Assembly (NCBI RefSeq): GCF_001261735.1
Contig: NZ_CVRP01000010.1
Coordinates: forward strand, 331,560 to 395,559
Length of the DNA stretch: 64,000 nucleotides
From: Dysgonomonas sp. BGC7
GTDB taxonomy: Bacteria > Bacteroidota > Bacteroidia > Bacteroidales > Dysgonomonadaceae
Direction: 5' to 3'
The notes under the pieces were generated by a model, which ran no database searches, was not told the DNA's origin, and worked only from the letters and a program-made list of their open reading frames with translations. Below are positions 9,040 to 16,824 of the stretch, in pieces. Within the stretch, counting starts at the first letter, position 1. Every line of letters begins with the position of its first letter. A program made the position numbers and the translations under genes.

Positions 9040-9465
9040 TTATTTCTGCTTAAGATTACTTCTGTTCAGCAAATCACAATTGCATGAAGATAGTATCTCA
9101 ATACATTTCTCGTTATCGGTAGGGCGTATAACTATATTTGCCGTATCGCCTTGCGAAAAAGCGTACATATATTCTATAAAGACATTTTCTTTAGCCAAAT
9201 AGTCTAATACGGTAGATAGAGCTCCCGGTTGGTTTGGGCAACTAAAACAAACTACATCGGTAATAGTTACGCCAAAATGAGCCTCTTTCAATACTTCCAC
9301 AGCCTTTTCCACATCAGAAACGACCATTCGCAAAATACCGAAATCAGCATTTTCGGCAAGACTGAAAGCTGTCATATTAATATCATTATTTCCCAATATC
9401 TTCGAAACCTCATTTATCCTTCCGGTTTTGTTTTCTATGAAAACAGAAAGTTGCTTTATTGTCAT
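9040..9465 (-). CDS. tandem ACT-domain protein
   Basis: 141 residues from the ATG at 9465. A more upstream in-frame start would lie inside paaK and is unlikely. Two ACT folds are visible: residues 1-70 (TIKQLSVFIENKTGRINEVS, then AFSLAENADFGILRMVV) and 71-141 (TDVVCFSCPNQPGALSTVLD). ACT domains bind amino acids as allosteric sensors. Genes of this kind regularly follow paaK/ior genes in Bacteroidales. It probably senses an aromatic or branched amino acid and tunes the operon's enzymes, which is inference. It is the last gene of the minus-strand operon and ends at a bidirectional terminator. Confidence 0.8.
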   Translation of the reverse strand: MTIKQLSVFIENKTGRINEVSKILGNNDINMTAFSLAENADFGILRMVVSDVEKAVEVLKEAHFGVTITDVVCFSCPNQPGALSTVLDYLAKENVFIEYMYAFSQGDTANIVIRPTDNEKCIEILSSCNCDLLNRSNLKQK

Positions 9466-9472
9466 AATCTTA

Positions 9473-10774
9473 TCAATTAAATATCCGTTTATCAATCACT
9501 CTCTGGGCTTTTCCTTCACTCCTCTTTATAGTATATGGTTCTACCAGTTTTATATCGGCGCTTATACCCAAAACGCTATGCAGGCGTTGAGCTATTTTCT
9601 TCTTGAGAATAACCATCTTTGTTATTTCGTCAGAGTAATATCCATCACGTACCTCTACCTGAACTTCAAGAATATCGAGATTATTCACCCTGTTCACTAT
9701 CAGCATATAATGAGGCTCGAACTCTTCCATTTCCAGTATTACACTTTCTATCTGCGAAGGAAATACATTCACACCCCGTATTATCAACATATCATCACTA
9801 CGTCCCACTATACGGCTCATACGTACACTTGTACGACCACATCGACAGGGTTCATCGGTAAGTGTACATAAGTCTTTTGTGCGGTAACGTAAAAGAGGCA
9901 AGCCCTCTTTAGTAAGAGTGGTAAACACCAGCTCGCCCTGCTCTCCATAAGGAAGAGATTCTAACGTATCGGGCGATATTATTTCAGGATAGAAATGATC
10001 GTCGATAATGTGCGAATCATCTTTGTACTGGCATTCGTGAGACACTCCTGGTCCCATAATTTCGCTTAATCCGTATATATTGTATGCATCTATTCCTAAC
10101 TTCGTCTCTATCTCCTTGCACATGTTCTCTGTCCAAGGTTCTGCTCCAAAAACTCCTATATTTAGTTTGAACTCATTTCGAGGAATACCAGCTTTCTCCA
10201 TAGCTTCGGCCAGATACAAGGCATAAGACGGAGTACAAGCCAATGCGGTAGCGCCAAAGTCACGCATCAATTGAATCTGTTTAGCTGTATTTCCGCTAGA
10301 CATAGGTATAACTGTCGCACCCAGATGTTCAACACCATAGTGTAGCCCCAATCCTCCTGTAAACAATCCATAGCCATATGCCACCGAAAAGATATCATTC
10401 TGTCCTGCACCAAAAGCACTCAGGCATCTGGCAGTCATCTCTGCCCAGATGGAAAGATCTTTTCTCGTATAACCCACTACAGTAGGAGACCCTGTAGTTC
10501 CCGAAGAGGCGTGCAGTCTTATTATCTGCGACATAGGTACAGCAAAAAGGCCGTAAGGATAGTTGTCTCTTAAATCTTGCTTGGTAGTAAAAGGTAGCTT
10601 TACAATATCGTCTATACTCTGTATATCGTCAGGTGTAACATTCATTTCCTGCATTTTCTGGCGATAGAAAGGTGTACTGTGATAAACCTTCTCCACCAGT
10701 TTATGTAAACGTTCTCCCTGAAGCTTTCTTTTCTCTTCGGGCGCCATGCATTCTTTGGCCTTATTCCAAATCAT
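9473..10774 (-). CDS. paaK: phenylacetate-CoA ligase (AMP-forming)
   Basis: 433 residues, the normal PaaK length. The adenylate-forming P-loop SSGTTGSPTVVGYT lies at about 90-103. Further motifs are the A5-type YGLSEIMGPGVSHEC near 238, the hinge region LLRYRTKDL near 300, and the C-terminal domain starting around GRSDDMLIIRGVNVFPSQIE. It converts phenylacetate or a related arylacetate, ATP and CoA to arylacetyl-CoA in the cytoplasm. No aerobic paaABCDE ring-oxygenase genes are nearby. The ior genes upstream suggest either arylpyruvate oxidation or the anaerobic reverse route from arylacetates to aromatic amino acids. A paired-repeat regulatory region lies upstream. Confidence 0.92.
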   Translation of the reverse strand: MIWNKAKECMAPEEKRKLQGERLHKLVEKVYHSTPFYRQKMQEMNVTPDDIQSIDDIVKLPFTTKQDLRDNYPYGLFAVPMSQIIRLHASSGTTGSPTVVGYTRKDLSIWAEMTARCLSAFGAGQNDIFSVAYGYGLFTGGLGLHYGVEHLGATVIPMSSGNTAKQIQLMRDFGATALACTPSYALYLAEAMEKAGIPRNEFKLNIGVFGAEPWTENMCKEIETKLGIDAYNIYGLSEIMGPGVSHECQYKDDSHIIDDHFYPEIISPDTLESLPYGEQGELVFTTLTKEGLPLLRYRTKDLCTLTDEPCRCGRTSVRMSRIVGRSDDMLIIRGVNVFPSQIESVILEMEEFEPHYMLIVNRVNNLDILEVQVEVRDGYYSDEITKMVILKKKIAQRLHSVLGISADIKLVEPYTIKRSEGKAQRVIDKRIFN

Positions 10775-10813
10775 ATGTTAGTTTTTAGTTGTTAGTTGTA
10801 TATGTTAAAACAG

Positions 10814-10865
10814 GGTGACAAAAGTTACAATTTTAATAGTTAAATAGAAAAAGTTCTTTTGTCAC
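10814..10865. promoter_or_regulatory. inverted repeat and Crp/Fnr-like half-palindrome upstream of paaK
   Basis: GTGACAAAAG (10815-10824) recurs as its exact reverse complement at 10856-10865, with 31 bases between. Inside the left copy, GGTGAC-AAAA-GTTACA (10814-10829) has the same 6-4-6 spacing as the site at 2680-2695, with one perfect GTTACA half. This is the only sizeable gap (153 bases) in the operon, so paaK and the ACT gene may have an internal promoter here. Confidence 0.4.
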
Positions 10866-10927
10866 TTTACCTCTCATCCTGCTCTATTGCTGAAAAATAG
10901 TTTCTCCGATATAGATAAAGAACAGCA

Positions 10928-12238
10928 TTAATGATCGAGGCTAAAAGCCTTCAATCTACTATCCAATACTTCATATAGGTTTTCGCTCATACGCGAACAA
11001 CAGGCTCTCACACCTTGTTGCTGACTGCCTGTAGTAGACAATGCAATAGAACTGATACCATAATAAAGCAATTCCTGCATCAGTTCGCCACAATTCATAT
11101 CTTTATATCCTATGGTGAAAAAGAAGCCATCGGAAATGTTACGGTCAATGTCTTTATCGTAAACAATATGGAAGCCATATCTTTCGAAAGAATCTTTCAT
11201 CCGTTTCGCCCTGCGGGCATATTCCCGTGTTTCTTCCACAAAATTGAGTTTGCCGTCAGAAGCAGCTTTCAGCATAGCTGCGTAGCCATATTGGGTAGTA
11301 TGGGTACTTCCCGAAGTGATCATGTAAAGAATAGCTCCCACAAATGTAGGGCCAAATATTCCCGCACCCGAGTATCTCCTTGCCAATGCTTCCGATTTTT
11401 GTGTAAATAACTTATCAGAAACACATACCACCGCAGCCCTCTGACCTGCATAACTGAATATTTTGGAAGAAGAGAGCATCAATATATAATTATCCGTATA
11501 TCGGGCAACCGTTGGCACATAAGGAGACTGAAAAGGGTGTCCAAAATCGACACGAAAATCCATACCGAAATAGGCAAGGTCTTCCAATATTATTGTATCG
11601 TACTTAGTTGCAAGTTCGCCTATTATCTTCAGTTCCTCTTCGGTCAGGCATATCCACGCCGGATTGTTAGGGTTGGAATAAACAATAGAAGATATATTTC
11701 CTTTCTGCAAATAAGTTTCCAGCTTGTCTCTAAGCCCATCTCCTCTAAACTTATATACATCAAATTCTTCGTATTGTATACCTAACACCTTCAATTGTGA
11801 CTTCTGTATAGGAAAGCCGGGGTCGATAAACAAAACGGTGTCTTTCCGATCGTCTCGCTGATTGCAGGCAATAAACGAACCAAAAGATCCTGCGACCGAT
11901 CCGGTAACAGGAATGCAGGAAACGGGAGAAATATCTATATCGAGAAATGCTTTAACAAAACGGGCTGATTCTTCTTTCAGTACAGGAATACCCTCTGCCG
12001 CAGGATACATAGAAGCGACGCCTCTATCCAGTGCTTCTTTTTCGGCATCGAGCCCTATCCGGCACGGAGCCAGTCCGGGCACACCCTGATCCATACGGAT
12101 AAAGGGAATACCAGTCTTTTGTTCCAAACGGGAAGCTATAAGCAAGACTTCCCCTATTGTTGCCTTCTCCAGGTTTGTTATTTTCAGTTCGTCAACAATA
12201 TTATCTATCTGCTGTTGGCTAAATACTCTGTGCTGCAT
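10928..12238 (-). CDS. fold-type I PLP-dependent aminotransferase
   Basis: 436 residues of the class I/II aminotransferase family. The substrate loop SNPNNPAWICLT (about 190) is followed by the Asp/Tyr pair ILEDLAYFGMD that contacts the pyridine ring. The PLP lysine lies in SSSKIFSYAGQR near 260, with an Arg at the C-terminal end (QQQGVRACCS) for the substrate carboxylate. It starts 1 base after the iorB stop, so it belongs to the ior operon. The probable reaction is transamination between an aromatic or other 2-oxo acid and its amino acid, supplying or draining the IorAB substrate. The precise amino acid cannot be read. Confidence 0.85.
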   Translation of the reverse strand: MQHRVFSQQQIDNIVDELKITNLEKATIGEVLLIASRLEQKTGIPFIRMDQGVPGLAPCRIGLDAEKEALDRGVASMYPAAEGIPVLKEESARFVKAFLDIDISPVSCIPVTGSVAGSFGSFIACNQRDDRKDTVLFIDPGFPIQKSQLKVLGIQYEEFDVYKFRGDGLRDKLETYLQKGNISSIVYSNPNNPAWICLTEEELKIIGELATKYDTIILEDLAYFGMDFRVDFGHPFQSPYVPTVARYTDNYILMLSSSKIFSYAGQRAAVVCVSDKLFTQKSEALARRYSGAGIFGPTFVGAILYMITSGSTHTTQYGYAAMLKAASDGKLNFVEETREYARRAKRMKDSFERYGFHIVYDKDIDRNISDGFFFTIGYKDMNCGELMQELLYYGISSIALSTTGSQQQGVRACCSRMSENLYEVLDSRLKAFSLDH

Positions 12239-12239
12239 C

Positions 12240-12827
12240 TTATTTTTTCATTTGAGATTCTCCGACAGAACGTCCGGCTCTAAAGGCCTTTATGTTCATT
12301 TCTACTATAGCTTCGCCTTTGCGAGAAAAGACTTGTGTTATAGCATCCTCCAGCTTATCAGCCTCGATACCCAAAATAACAGAAGCCGCCCCAAGTAATA
12401 CGATATTAGCTGCACGGGCTACACCCGACTCTTTAGCCAGAGTATCTACATCGAGTAATATTACATTTGGCATAGATGACAATTCGTCTAATATAGTTCC
12501 TATCTCAGGATAGTTTTTAATATTAACATATGCCACAGTATTTGTCACTATCCACCCTTGCTGAGAGAGGTATGGCAGATAACGCAAAGCTTCCATAGGC
12601 TCTAACGAAATAATGACATCGGCACTGCCTTTTGCTATCAGATCCGAATATATTTTTTCGGAAGATATACGCAGATTGGACTGCACATCGCCACCTCTCT
12701 GGCTCATGCCATGCACTTCGGCTTGCTTTATATGTAATCCTTCTTTCAGAGCTGCTTCTCCTATAATGGCAGCTATGGACAGTATTCCCTGACCACCAAC
12801 ACCCGAAAGTATTATATCTAATTTCAT
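12240..12827 (-). CDS. iorB: indolepyruvate:ferredoxin oxidoreductase beta subunit
   Basis: 195 residues from the ATG at 12827. An upstream in-frame start would run into iorA, while 12827 lies 5 bases after its stop. The N-terminal LDIILSGVGGQGILSIAAII is the gamma-type nucleotide/CoA fold of 2-oxoacid ferredoxin oxidoreductases. AEVHGMSQRGGDVQSNLRI near residue 43 is the conserved family element. With IorA it oxidatively decarboxylates aryl-pyruvates to aryl-acetyl-CoA while reducing ferredoxin, a reversible reaction. Only one copy is present, and it stays next to iorA as usual. Confidence 0.93.
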   Translation of the reverse strand: MKLDIILSGVGGQGILSIAAIIGEAALKEGLHIKQAEVHGMSQRGGDVQSNLRISSEKIYSDLIAKGSADVIISLEPMEALRYLPYLSQQGWIVTNTVAYVNIKNYPEIGTILDELSSMPNVILLDVDTLAKESGVARAANIVLLGAASVILGIEADKLEDAITQVFSRKGEAIVEMNIKAFRAGRSVGESQMKK

Positions 12828-12832
12828 ATTGT

Positions 12833-14413
12833 TTATTTTTTCTTTCTTTTTAGTGTTTGTATACATTCGCGACGAGGGATAATAACGGATACTCCATAAT
12901 ATTCGATTTCGTTTCTGATCACATTTTTTATTTCATCCATATTCTTAGGTAAAGGTACAACTATCTGTACATGTTCCTTTTGCACACCTACGGCATAACA
13001 AATAGCTTCTATTTTTTCTGTTCCTGCCGAATCTTGACCACCTGTCATAGCAGTAGTAAGATTGTCTGAAATAACCACCGTGATATTCACTTCCGAGTTG
13101 ACAGCATCCAGCAACCCGGTAATACCGGAATGTGTAAAAGTAGAATCTCCGATAACTGCTATAGAAGGAAACAAACCCGCATCGGCAGCTCCTTTTGCCA
13201 TAGTGATAGAAGCTCCCATGTCTACACAAGTATCTATAGCCCTAAATGGAGGAAGTGCCCCTAAAGTATAACAACCTATATCGCTGAACACTTTAGCGTC
13301 TTCGTACTCTTTTACAACCTCATTCAAAGCATTATATACATCTATATGACCACATCCTGTACACAAGGCAGGCGGACGTGGCACAATATTGCTGCTGACA
13401 TCGAACTGCTTTTCGGAAGCCAATCCCAAAGCTTGTTTCACATTATCGGGAGTAAGCTCCCCCACCCTAGACAACTCTCCTGTAAGACGACCTTTTATTT
13501 TGCCACTCTCGTCAAGCAGTCCACGCAATTGTTCTTCCACAAAAGGTTGCCCGTCTTCAAGGATCAACACTTCGTCACACGTGGAAACGACTTTCTTTAT
13601 AAGATCTTTAGGCAACGGATATTGTGATATTTTCAATACTGTAAGTTCGCAGCCTGCGGGAAAGTTCTCCATCAGATAGTTGTAAGCTATTCCGCAAGCA
13701 ATAACACCTTTCTTATTCCCTTGTTGAAATGAGTTATAAATAGAATCGGCCGATAGCTTTTCCAGTTTTGGTTGTATTGCGAGTAGCTCATTATATCTTC
13801 GTCTAGCATTTACAGGCAGAAGCACCCAACGGGATTTATCTTCCGGAAATTTGATCGGATTCTGTAGTCTTATCTGCGATGTCACAACTTCGGATCGGGA
13901 ATGAGCCATCCGGGTGGTAAGACGCATAAGAACAGGTAATTCGTATTTTTCTGACACATCGAAAGCATAACGTACCATATCATAAGCCTCTTGTTGCGAA
14001 GATGGTTCGAAGATAGGCATGAATGCAAATTTCCCGTAGAATCGCGAGTCTTGTTCGTTTTGTGAAGAATGCATAGAAGGATCATCTGTAACCAGAACAA
14101 CAATCCCTCCATTTGTCCCTGTCATAGACGAATTTACAAAAGCATCGGCAGCAACATTAAGCCCCACATGTTTCATACAAACAAGTGCCCGCTTACCTAC
14201 ATACGACACACCTAAAGCAGCCTCCATCGCCGTTTTCTCGTTCGTACACCACAAACTATGTATTTTTCGCTCGTTGGCAAGTGGCGATTCCTGTATATAT
14301 TCCGTTATCTCTGTAGATGGGGTTCCGGGATATGCATATACCCCTGTTATGCCCGCATGTATAGCTCCTAGTGCGATAGCCTGATCGCCTAGCATAAGTA
14401 GTTTTTGTTTCAT
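12833..14413 (-). CDS. iorA: indolepyruvate:ferredoxin oxidoreductase alpha subunit, no ferredoxin domain
   Basis: 526 residues. The N-terminal pyrimidine-binding half (AYPGTPSTEITEYI, ALGVSYVGKRALVCMKHVGL) is followed by the linker and CTGCGHIDVYNAL near 350. The thiamine diphosphate half follows (GDSTFTHSGITGLLDA near 420, then SDNLTTAMTGGQ). The best-known archaeal and clostridial IorA chains continue with a C-terminal domain carrying two [4Fe-4S] cysteine sets. Here the chain stops at IPRRECIQTLKRKKK, with no CxxCxxC cluster motifs. Electrons must then pass through the remaining cysteines or a separate ferredoxin. The first base of the start codon abuts the amidase stop. The operon is amidase-iorA-iorB-aminotransferase-paaK-ACT. 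Confidence 0.92.
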   Translation of the reverse strand: MKQKLLMLGDQAIALGAIHAGITGVYAYPGTPSTEITEYIQESPLANERKIHSLWCTNEKTAMEAALGVSYVGKRALVCMKHVGLNVAADAFVNSSMTGTNGGIVVLVTDDPSMHSSQNEQDSRFYGKFAFMPIFEPSSQQEAYDMVRYAFDVSEKYELPVLMRLTTRMAHSRSEVVTSQIRLQNPIKFPEDKSRWVLLPVNARRRYNELLAIQPKLEKLSADSIYNSFQQGNKKGVIACGIAYNYLMENFPAGCELTVLKISQYPLPKDLIKKVVSTCDEVLILEDGQPFVEEQLRGLLDESGKIKGRLTGELSRVGELTPDNVKQALGLASEKQFDVSSNIVPRPPALCTGCGHIDVYNALNEVVKEYEDAKVFSDIGCYTLGALPPFRAIDTCVDMGASITMAKGAADAGLFPSIAVIGDSTFTHSGITGLLDAVNSEVNITVVISDNLTTAMTGGQDSAGTEKIEAICYAVGVQKEHVQIVVPLPKNMDEIKNVIRNEIEYYGVSVIIPRRECIQTLKRKKK

Positions 14414-15178
14414 TTATTTGATTAGTGTAAGTTGATCCGCATCATTTAAGGCAGGGAATGACAATCTGAAATCATCCAATGCCTGTTTATCTATTTTTCC
14501 GCAAACAGCTTCCGCTTTACCATTTTCGGCTGCTACAATTGTTTGTCCCAAGTAGTTGATCAGAGCTGTGCCTCCGCTATAAGCATTGGAAGGATCGTCA
14601 CCCACCCTGTTTACTCCGACTACATAACATACATTTTCGATAGCACGAGCCCTCAGCAGAGTATTCCATGCATTGATACGGGATGTAGGCCAATTGGCAA
14701 CATATATAGCTATATCATAATCGCCTCTGTTTCGGGAAAAGGCAGGAAAGCGTAAATCGTAGCAAATCTGGAGTAGAATACGAAACCCTTTGTACTCTAC
14801 AACAATACGCTTCTGTCCTGCTGTATATTCTTTATCCTCACCGGCATAAGTAAACAAATGTTTTTTATTGTACACAGCATACTCTCCATCAGGCTTAACA
14901 AAATAGAATCGGTTATAATATTTATCATCATCTACTACTGCCACACTACCTCCTACCGCCGCATTTTTACTCTTAGCCACCTGACGCATCCATGCTAAAG
15001 TTTCGGTTTCGGCTTTTTCTGCCACACCTTTTGGTGACATACAAAATCCGGTGGTAAACATCTCAGGAAGAATAATGATATCTGCTCCATCATAAGGATC
15101 AAGCATTTTTTGAACTTCTGCTTTATTTCTTGAAGGCTTTTGCCACTCAATATCTGTCTGGAGCAGTAATATATTCAT
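14414..15178 (-). CDS. nitrilase-superfamily amidase (omega-amidase type)
   Basis: 254 residues, a typical length. The catalytic triad is visible: Glu39 in ILPEMFTTGF, Lys106 in YNKKHLF and Cys139 in LQICYDLRFP. Close relatives are omega-amidases that hydrolyse 2-oxoglutaramate or 2-oxosuccinamate, the by-products when glutamine or asparagine donates the amino group to 2-oxo acids. Membership of an operon with an aminotransferase and an arylpyruvate oxidoreductase fits that role, pulling glutamine-dependent transamination forward. It is the first gene of the operon. A weak -7-like element (TATCTTCG on the minus strand, 15207-15214) lies upstream. Confidence 0.85.
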   Translation of the reverse strand: MNILLLQTDIEWQKPSRNKAEVQKMLDPYDGADIIILPEMFTTGFCMSPKGVAEKAETETLAWMRQVAKSKNAAVGGSVAVVDDDKYYNRFYFVKPDGEYAVYNKKHLFTYAGEDKEYTAGQKRIVVEYKGFRILLQICYDLRFPAFSRNRGDYDIAIYVANWPTSRINAWNTLLRARAIENVCYVVGVNRVGDDPSNAYSGGTALINYLGQTIVAAENGKAEAVCGKIDKQALDDFRLSFPALNDADQLTLIK

Positions 15179-15397
15179 GTGTATCAGGTGTTAGATAAAT
15201 TAACTTCGAAGATAAAGATTTTTATCTGAATCAAAAAAATACCAATCTATTTATTTAAGAAATATGGATATTATAAGAAAAAAGAAATATCAGAAGATAT
15301 ATCTCAAAGCTATAATTAAGGATAGATGTTATGCTTGACAAGAAGAAAAAACAAAGTATTAGCCTATACTTCAAGATAAAAATTAACAAATAAAAAA

Positions 15398-15423
15398 AGC
15401 GGAATGGAGTTTTCCATTCCGCT
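15398..15423 (-). terminator. rho-independent terminator of the Hc1-like gene
   Basis: An 11-bp perfect stem (15398-15408 with 15413-15423) and a 4-base loop are followed on the minus strand by a run of seven T. It lies 25 bases after the stop codon. Confidence 0.85.
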
Positions 15424-15448
15424 AACGGCAGAAATACAATTCCTACAC

Positions 15449-15625
15449 TTATTTCTTTGTAACTTCAATAGATTTTTTACGAAAATCTTTTAAAGCCTTT
15501 TCTATTTCGAGAGAAACTTTTCTTGCACGAGTACCAGCCGCCTTATTTCCGTTTTCGATCTGTGCCGCTGCATCTTTTGCAAAATCTTTAAAACTCTCAT
15601 TCAATTTTTCTACAAGATTCTTCAT
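15449..15625 (-). CDS. histone H1/Hc1-like small DNA-binding protein
   Basis: 58 residues from the ATG at 15625. The chain is short, lysine-rich and predicted helical, with phased Ala and Lys (KDFAKDAAAQIENGNKAAG, then ARKVSLEIEKALKDFRKKS). This is the pattern of Hc1-like nucleoid proteins widespread in Bacteroidales. It probably binds DNA without sequence specificity. The gene is monocistronic, with a clear promoter (15647-15675) and a strong terminator, consistent with high expression. Confidence 0.75.
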   Translation of the reverse strand: MKNLVEKLNESFKDFAKDAAAQIENGNKAAGTRARKVSLEIEKALKDFRKKSIEVTKK

Positions 15626-15646
15626 GTTTTCCTTTTTTATGTGTAA

Positions 15647-15675
15647 CAAAGATATTTCTTATTCTGAACAAACAA
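15647..15675 (-). promoter_or_regulatory. promoter of the Hc1-like gene
   Basis: On the minus strand TTG (15675-15673) and TATCTTTG (15654-15647) are 18 bases apart. They match the -33/-7 consensus and give a leader of about 15-20 bases. Confidence 0.6.
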
Positions 15676-15783
15676 CTTTGGCAAAAGGTTTTCAGTTTTA
15701 CGATGAAAATATAATCCTTCTTGATAATAGTTTTATAAACTGACTGTCTTGCCTACTGACAACATATGGCTAAGGCAGACCTT

Positions 15784-15818
15784 TTGTTGCTTATAATTTT
15801 TAATAATAGATACATTTG
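15784..15818 (+). promoter_or_regulatory. orphan promoter in the 15.7-16.1 kb gap
   Basis: TTGTTG (15784-15789) and TACATTTG (15811-15818) are 21 bases apart and match the Bacteroidetes pattern. The nearest annotated gene starts 337 bases downstream. The transcript would therefore carry either a long leader or the small frame at 15861. The rest of the 500-base gap (15650-16155) shows nothing else recognisable. Confidence 0.4.
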
Positions 15819-15860
15819 CAGCTATTTCTGAAAATCAAGACAGTAGATATAGATAAAATA

Positions 15861-15956
15861 ATGAACAGCTTTCTGGTGGAAAGTGAAAGAAAACTAAAGC
15901 ATTGCTACAAATCAGTGAAATGCAATCCTAAGAATATTACATATAGCAATACATGA
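15861..15956 (+). CDS. possible 31-residue micro-ORF
   Basis: ATG at 15861 to TGA at 15954-15956, about 36 bases after the start expected from the promoter at 15811. The peptide is basic and polar, with Cys at positions 15 and 21 (KLKHCYKSVKCNPK). No family is recognised. It could be a small regulatory peptide, or chance in an untranslated leader. Confidence 0.2.
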   Translation: MNSFLVESERKLKHCYKSVKCNPKNITYSNT

Positions 15957-16155
15957 TAAAAGATAAAGGTACAAATACTGAGTAAATTTAATTTGATATA
16001 TCAGTTTTATTCATTATGTTTACTCTGTGGTTTTCAATATACTAGAATAAAGAGACAGAGGACCTTCTTTAAATGAGTATATAATAATTAAAATCGGTTC
16101 TATATTCTTCTATTACATACGGTTTATTTAGTATTAACCCTTAACTCTTATCAAA

Positions 16156-16380
16156 ATGCTAACAAATGATATTGGTATTAATGCCGGAACTATCTGGAAA
16201 CTCTTGTCTCAAAGAGGAAATCTGACTGTAAGGGAAATAGGTGAATTAACTCATTATAAAGATTCCCTAATTATGTTAGCTCTAGGATGGCTATCCAGAG
16301 AGAGCAAAATAGAATTTTCAACAACAAATGGAGAGTTGAAAATAGGACTAAAACAAGTGGTTTCTGATCTATATTATTAG
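16156..16380 (+). CDS. small winged helix-turn-helix protein (DUF2582 type)
   Basis: 74 residues. IGINAGTIWKLLSQRGNLTV, then IGELTHYKDSLIMLALGWLSRE and a short beta hairpin (KIEFSTTNGELKIGL), make a complete winged helix. Proteins of this size and pattern (DUF2582) are common in Bacteroidales and are thought to be DNA-binding regulators; their targets are unknown. It is a single gene ending in a strong hairpin at 16409-16449. It lies upstream of the AraC gene and pilus locus, but no operon link is evident. Confidence 0.7.
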   Translation: MLTNDIGINAGTIWKLLSQRGNLTVREIGELTHYKDSLIMLALGWLSRESKIEFSTTNGELKIGLKQVVSDLYY

Positions 16381-16408
16381 AAAAGAATATCATAAAAATA
16401 TTATCAGT

Positions 16409-16449
16409 TAAATAGCCTGTTTAAATTTAATATTTAGACAGGCTATTTA
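16409..16449 (+). terminator. terminator of the winged-helix gene
   Basis: TAAATAGCCTGT (16409-16420) pairs exactly with 16438-16449. The stem extends by a G-T pair and five more A-T pairs. It is followed by a T-rich run. Confidence 0.75.
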
Positions 16450-16824
16450 TTTTTGACTATACTTTTTCTGTTTATTGAGTTATAAACCAAGCACAGATAC
16501 CATTTTGTATTATTTTAACAAAAGAAGAAAATATATCTATTAAAATTAAAATAAAGATTCCTTAAACAATTTGTTAAGAATTTAGTTATAGTTATATGAT
16601 AAATTGTTAAGAAAATAAAAACCAAAGCTTTTATCAAAATTAATATTTATTATTGTACCAATATGATAAGTAAGAAGCAGCTTACTCTTAAATATTTATC
16701 AACAAAGGATATCAATAAAACTCTATTTCAAAAAATAAATGTAGTAAAATACTACTCAAATACCGAAAGGTAATTTTGAGTTTAGTACTTATTCAGAAAA
16801 TCTTTCTAAATATATTCCGGTTAT
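16450..16824 (+). other. AT-rich control region ahead of the AraC gene with repeats
   Basis: No coding sequence is seen. TTGTTAAGAA occurs twice, at 16571-16580 and 16604-16613. The 33-base phase is about three helical turns and suits the two-headed binding of AraC-type regulators. A short inverted repeat AGTAAG/CTTACT lies at 16669-16686. GTAGTA-AAA-TACTAC, a perfect palindrome, lies at 16741-16755, 70 bases before the AraC start. Any of these could be operators. Confidence 0.35.

Noticed and set aside
16409..16449. Long inverted repeat considered as an invertible-promoter end.
   Set aside because: No second matching copy flanks a promoter, and its place right after a stop codon with T-rich sequence fits a terminator.
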